NCBI RefSeq assembly: GCF_042651965.1
Contig: NZ_JBHSDY010000003.1
Location: 1-64,000, forward strand
Direction of reading: 5' to 3'
Source: Castellaniella hirudinis
GTDB lineage: Bacteria > Pseudomonadota > Gammaproteobacteria > Burkholderiales > Burkholderiaceae_B
DNA length: 64,000 bases
The first letter of the stretch is position 1. Each line of letters opens with the position of its first letter. Both the position numbers and the translations under genes were made by a program. Below the pieces are notes generated by a model. It saw only the letters and a program-made list of their open reading frames with translations. It was not told the DNA's origin and ran no database searches. Shown piece after piece: positions 63,543 through 64,000 of the stretch.

Positions 63543-64000
63543 ATGAGCAAGCAATTCGCATCCGTCGCCGATCTGGAAGAAAAGAAGGCCACTTTCGCCC
63601 GCCTGTCCGAGCACTGCTGGTCCTATACCGCCGAAGGCGACCCGAACACCGGCGTCATCATCGGCGACGAGTCCGTCCTGATCTGCGACACGCTCGCCAC
63701 CCCGGTGATGGCGCGTCGGCTGATCGCGGAAATCCGCAAGATCACCGACAAGCCCATCAAATACGCCGTGCTGTCGCATTACCATGCCGTGCGGGTGCTG
63801 GGCGCTTCGGGCTACCGCGACGAGGGCCTGCAGGAAATCATCGCCAGCCAGGGCACCTACGAGATGATCGTGGAACGCGGCGCGCAGGACATGCAGTCCG
63901 AATACGAGCGCTTTCCGCGCCTGTTCCAGGCCTTCGAGTCCATTCCGGGCCTGACCTGGCCGACGCTGGTCTTCCAGGACGGCATCAGCCTGTGGATGGG
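63543..64000 (+). CDS. MBL-fold metallo-hydrolase family protein (3' end outside window)
   Basis: The first 152 codons are visible, starting at ATG 63543 with GAGAGGA upstream, 20 bases after the fusion ATPase gene. The beta-lactamase-fold core appears as NTGVIIGDESVLICDT and VLSHYHAVRVLGAS. The metal motif is HYHAVR instead of the standard HxHxDH, so the usual zinc site is altered, although further ligands could lie beyond the edge. It is in the same unit as the importer; a hydrolase for a CoA ester or lactone of the pathway is possible. Confidence 0.75.
   Translation, partial: MSKQFASVADLEEKKATFARLSEHCWSYTAEGDPNTGVIIGDESVLICDTLATPVMARRLIAEIRKITDKPIKYAVLSHYHAVRVLGASGYRDEGLQEIIASQGTYEMIVERGAQDMQSEYERFPRLFQAFESIPGLTWPTLVFQDGISLWM

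Overview
The window is GC-rich, densely coded bacterial chromosome with many four-base ATGA/GTGA gene overlaps. Gene content points to a betaproteobacterium of the order Burkholderiales, most likely family Alcaligenaceae: an SAH riboswitch before ahcY followed by a small membrane protein and metF, a Burkholderiales-type paaN, autotransporters, and tyrosine and phenylacetate catabolism. Genus is not decidable from the sequence; a denitrifying Castellaniella-like organism would fit. No rRNA, tRNA or CRISPR array was seen. The left edge holds the end of an IS3-family insertion sequence.

Region 1 (0.1-9.5 kb) is respiratory. A minus-strand ornithine cyclodeaminase-family gene and a heme A synthase-like gene precede a plus-strand, tightly coupled seven-gene operon behind an FNR/DNR-type site. 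It encodes a 51-residue membrane peptide, a CuA subunit II, a heme-copper subunit I that lacks the oxidase tyrosine, a SenC/Sco protein, an Orf1-like protein, a second degenerate heme-copper subunit, and a fusion of cytochrome b, plant-type [2Fe-2S] and FAD/NAD(P)H reductase. The first part matches the norS-norY-senC-orf1 (sNOR) layout known from ammonia oxidisers. The last two genes look like an undescribed NAD(P)H- or quinone-linked extension.

Region 2 (9.5-13 kb) is the methyl and folate cycle: SAH riboswitch, ahcY, a small membrane protein, metF, and a 5-formyl-THF cyclo-ligase on the other strand. Region 3 (13-25.3 kb) is envelope and housekeeping: lytic transglycosylase, cca, a subtilisin autotransporter, glutamate racemase and a large Asp-box propeller autotransporter. 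Region 4 (25.3-40.5 kb) is regulation and housekeeping: MidA-like methyltransferase, RhlE-like helicase with a repetitive tail, an MHYT hybrid kinase plus HD-GYP regulator, a divergent Lrp-glmS pair with an operator array, an MFS pump, a GGDEF-EAL receptor and a LysR regulator.

Region 5 (40.7-49 kb) is homogentisate catabolism: a TRAP transporter in series with a fumarylacetoacetase-family hydrolase, maleylacetoacetate isomerase and homogentisate dioxygenase. A second, shorter homogentisate-dioxygenase-family gene lies beyond, divergent from an IclR regulator. Region 6 (49-64 kb) is phenylacetate catabolism: a minus-strand operon paaN-paaG-paaI-paaK-thiolase-binding protein, and a divergent plus-strand set of an R2-like diiron protein, a ferredoxin reductase, PaaX, and a branched-chain-type ABC importer. 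The importer's second ATPase carries an N-terminal hemerythrin domain. No paaABCDE epoxidase is present in the window, so the diiron/reductase pair is a candidate replacement.
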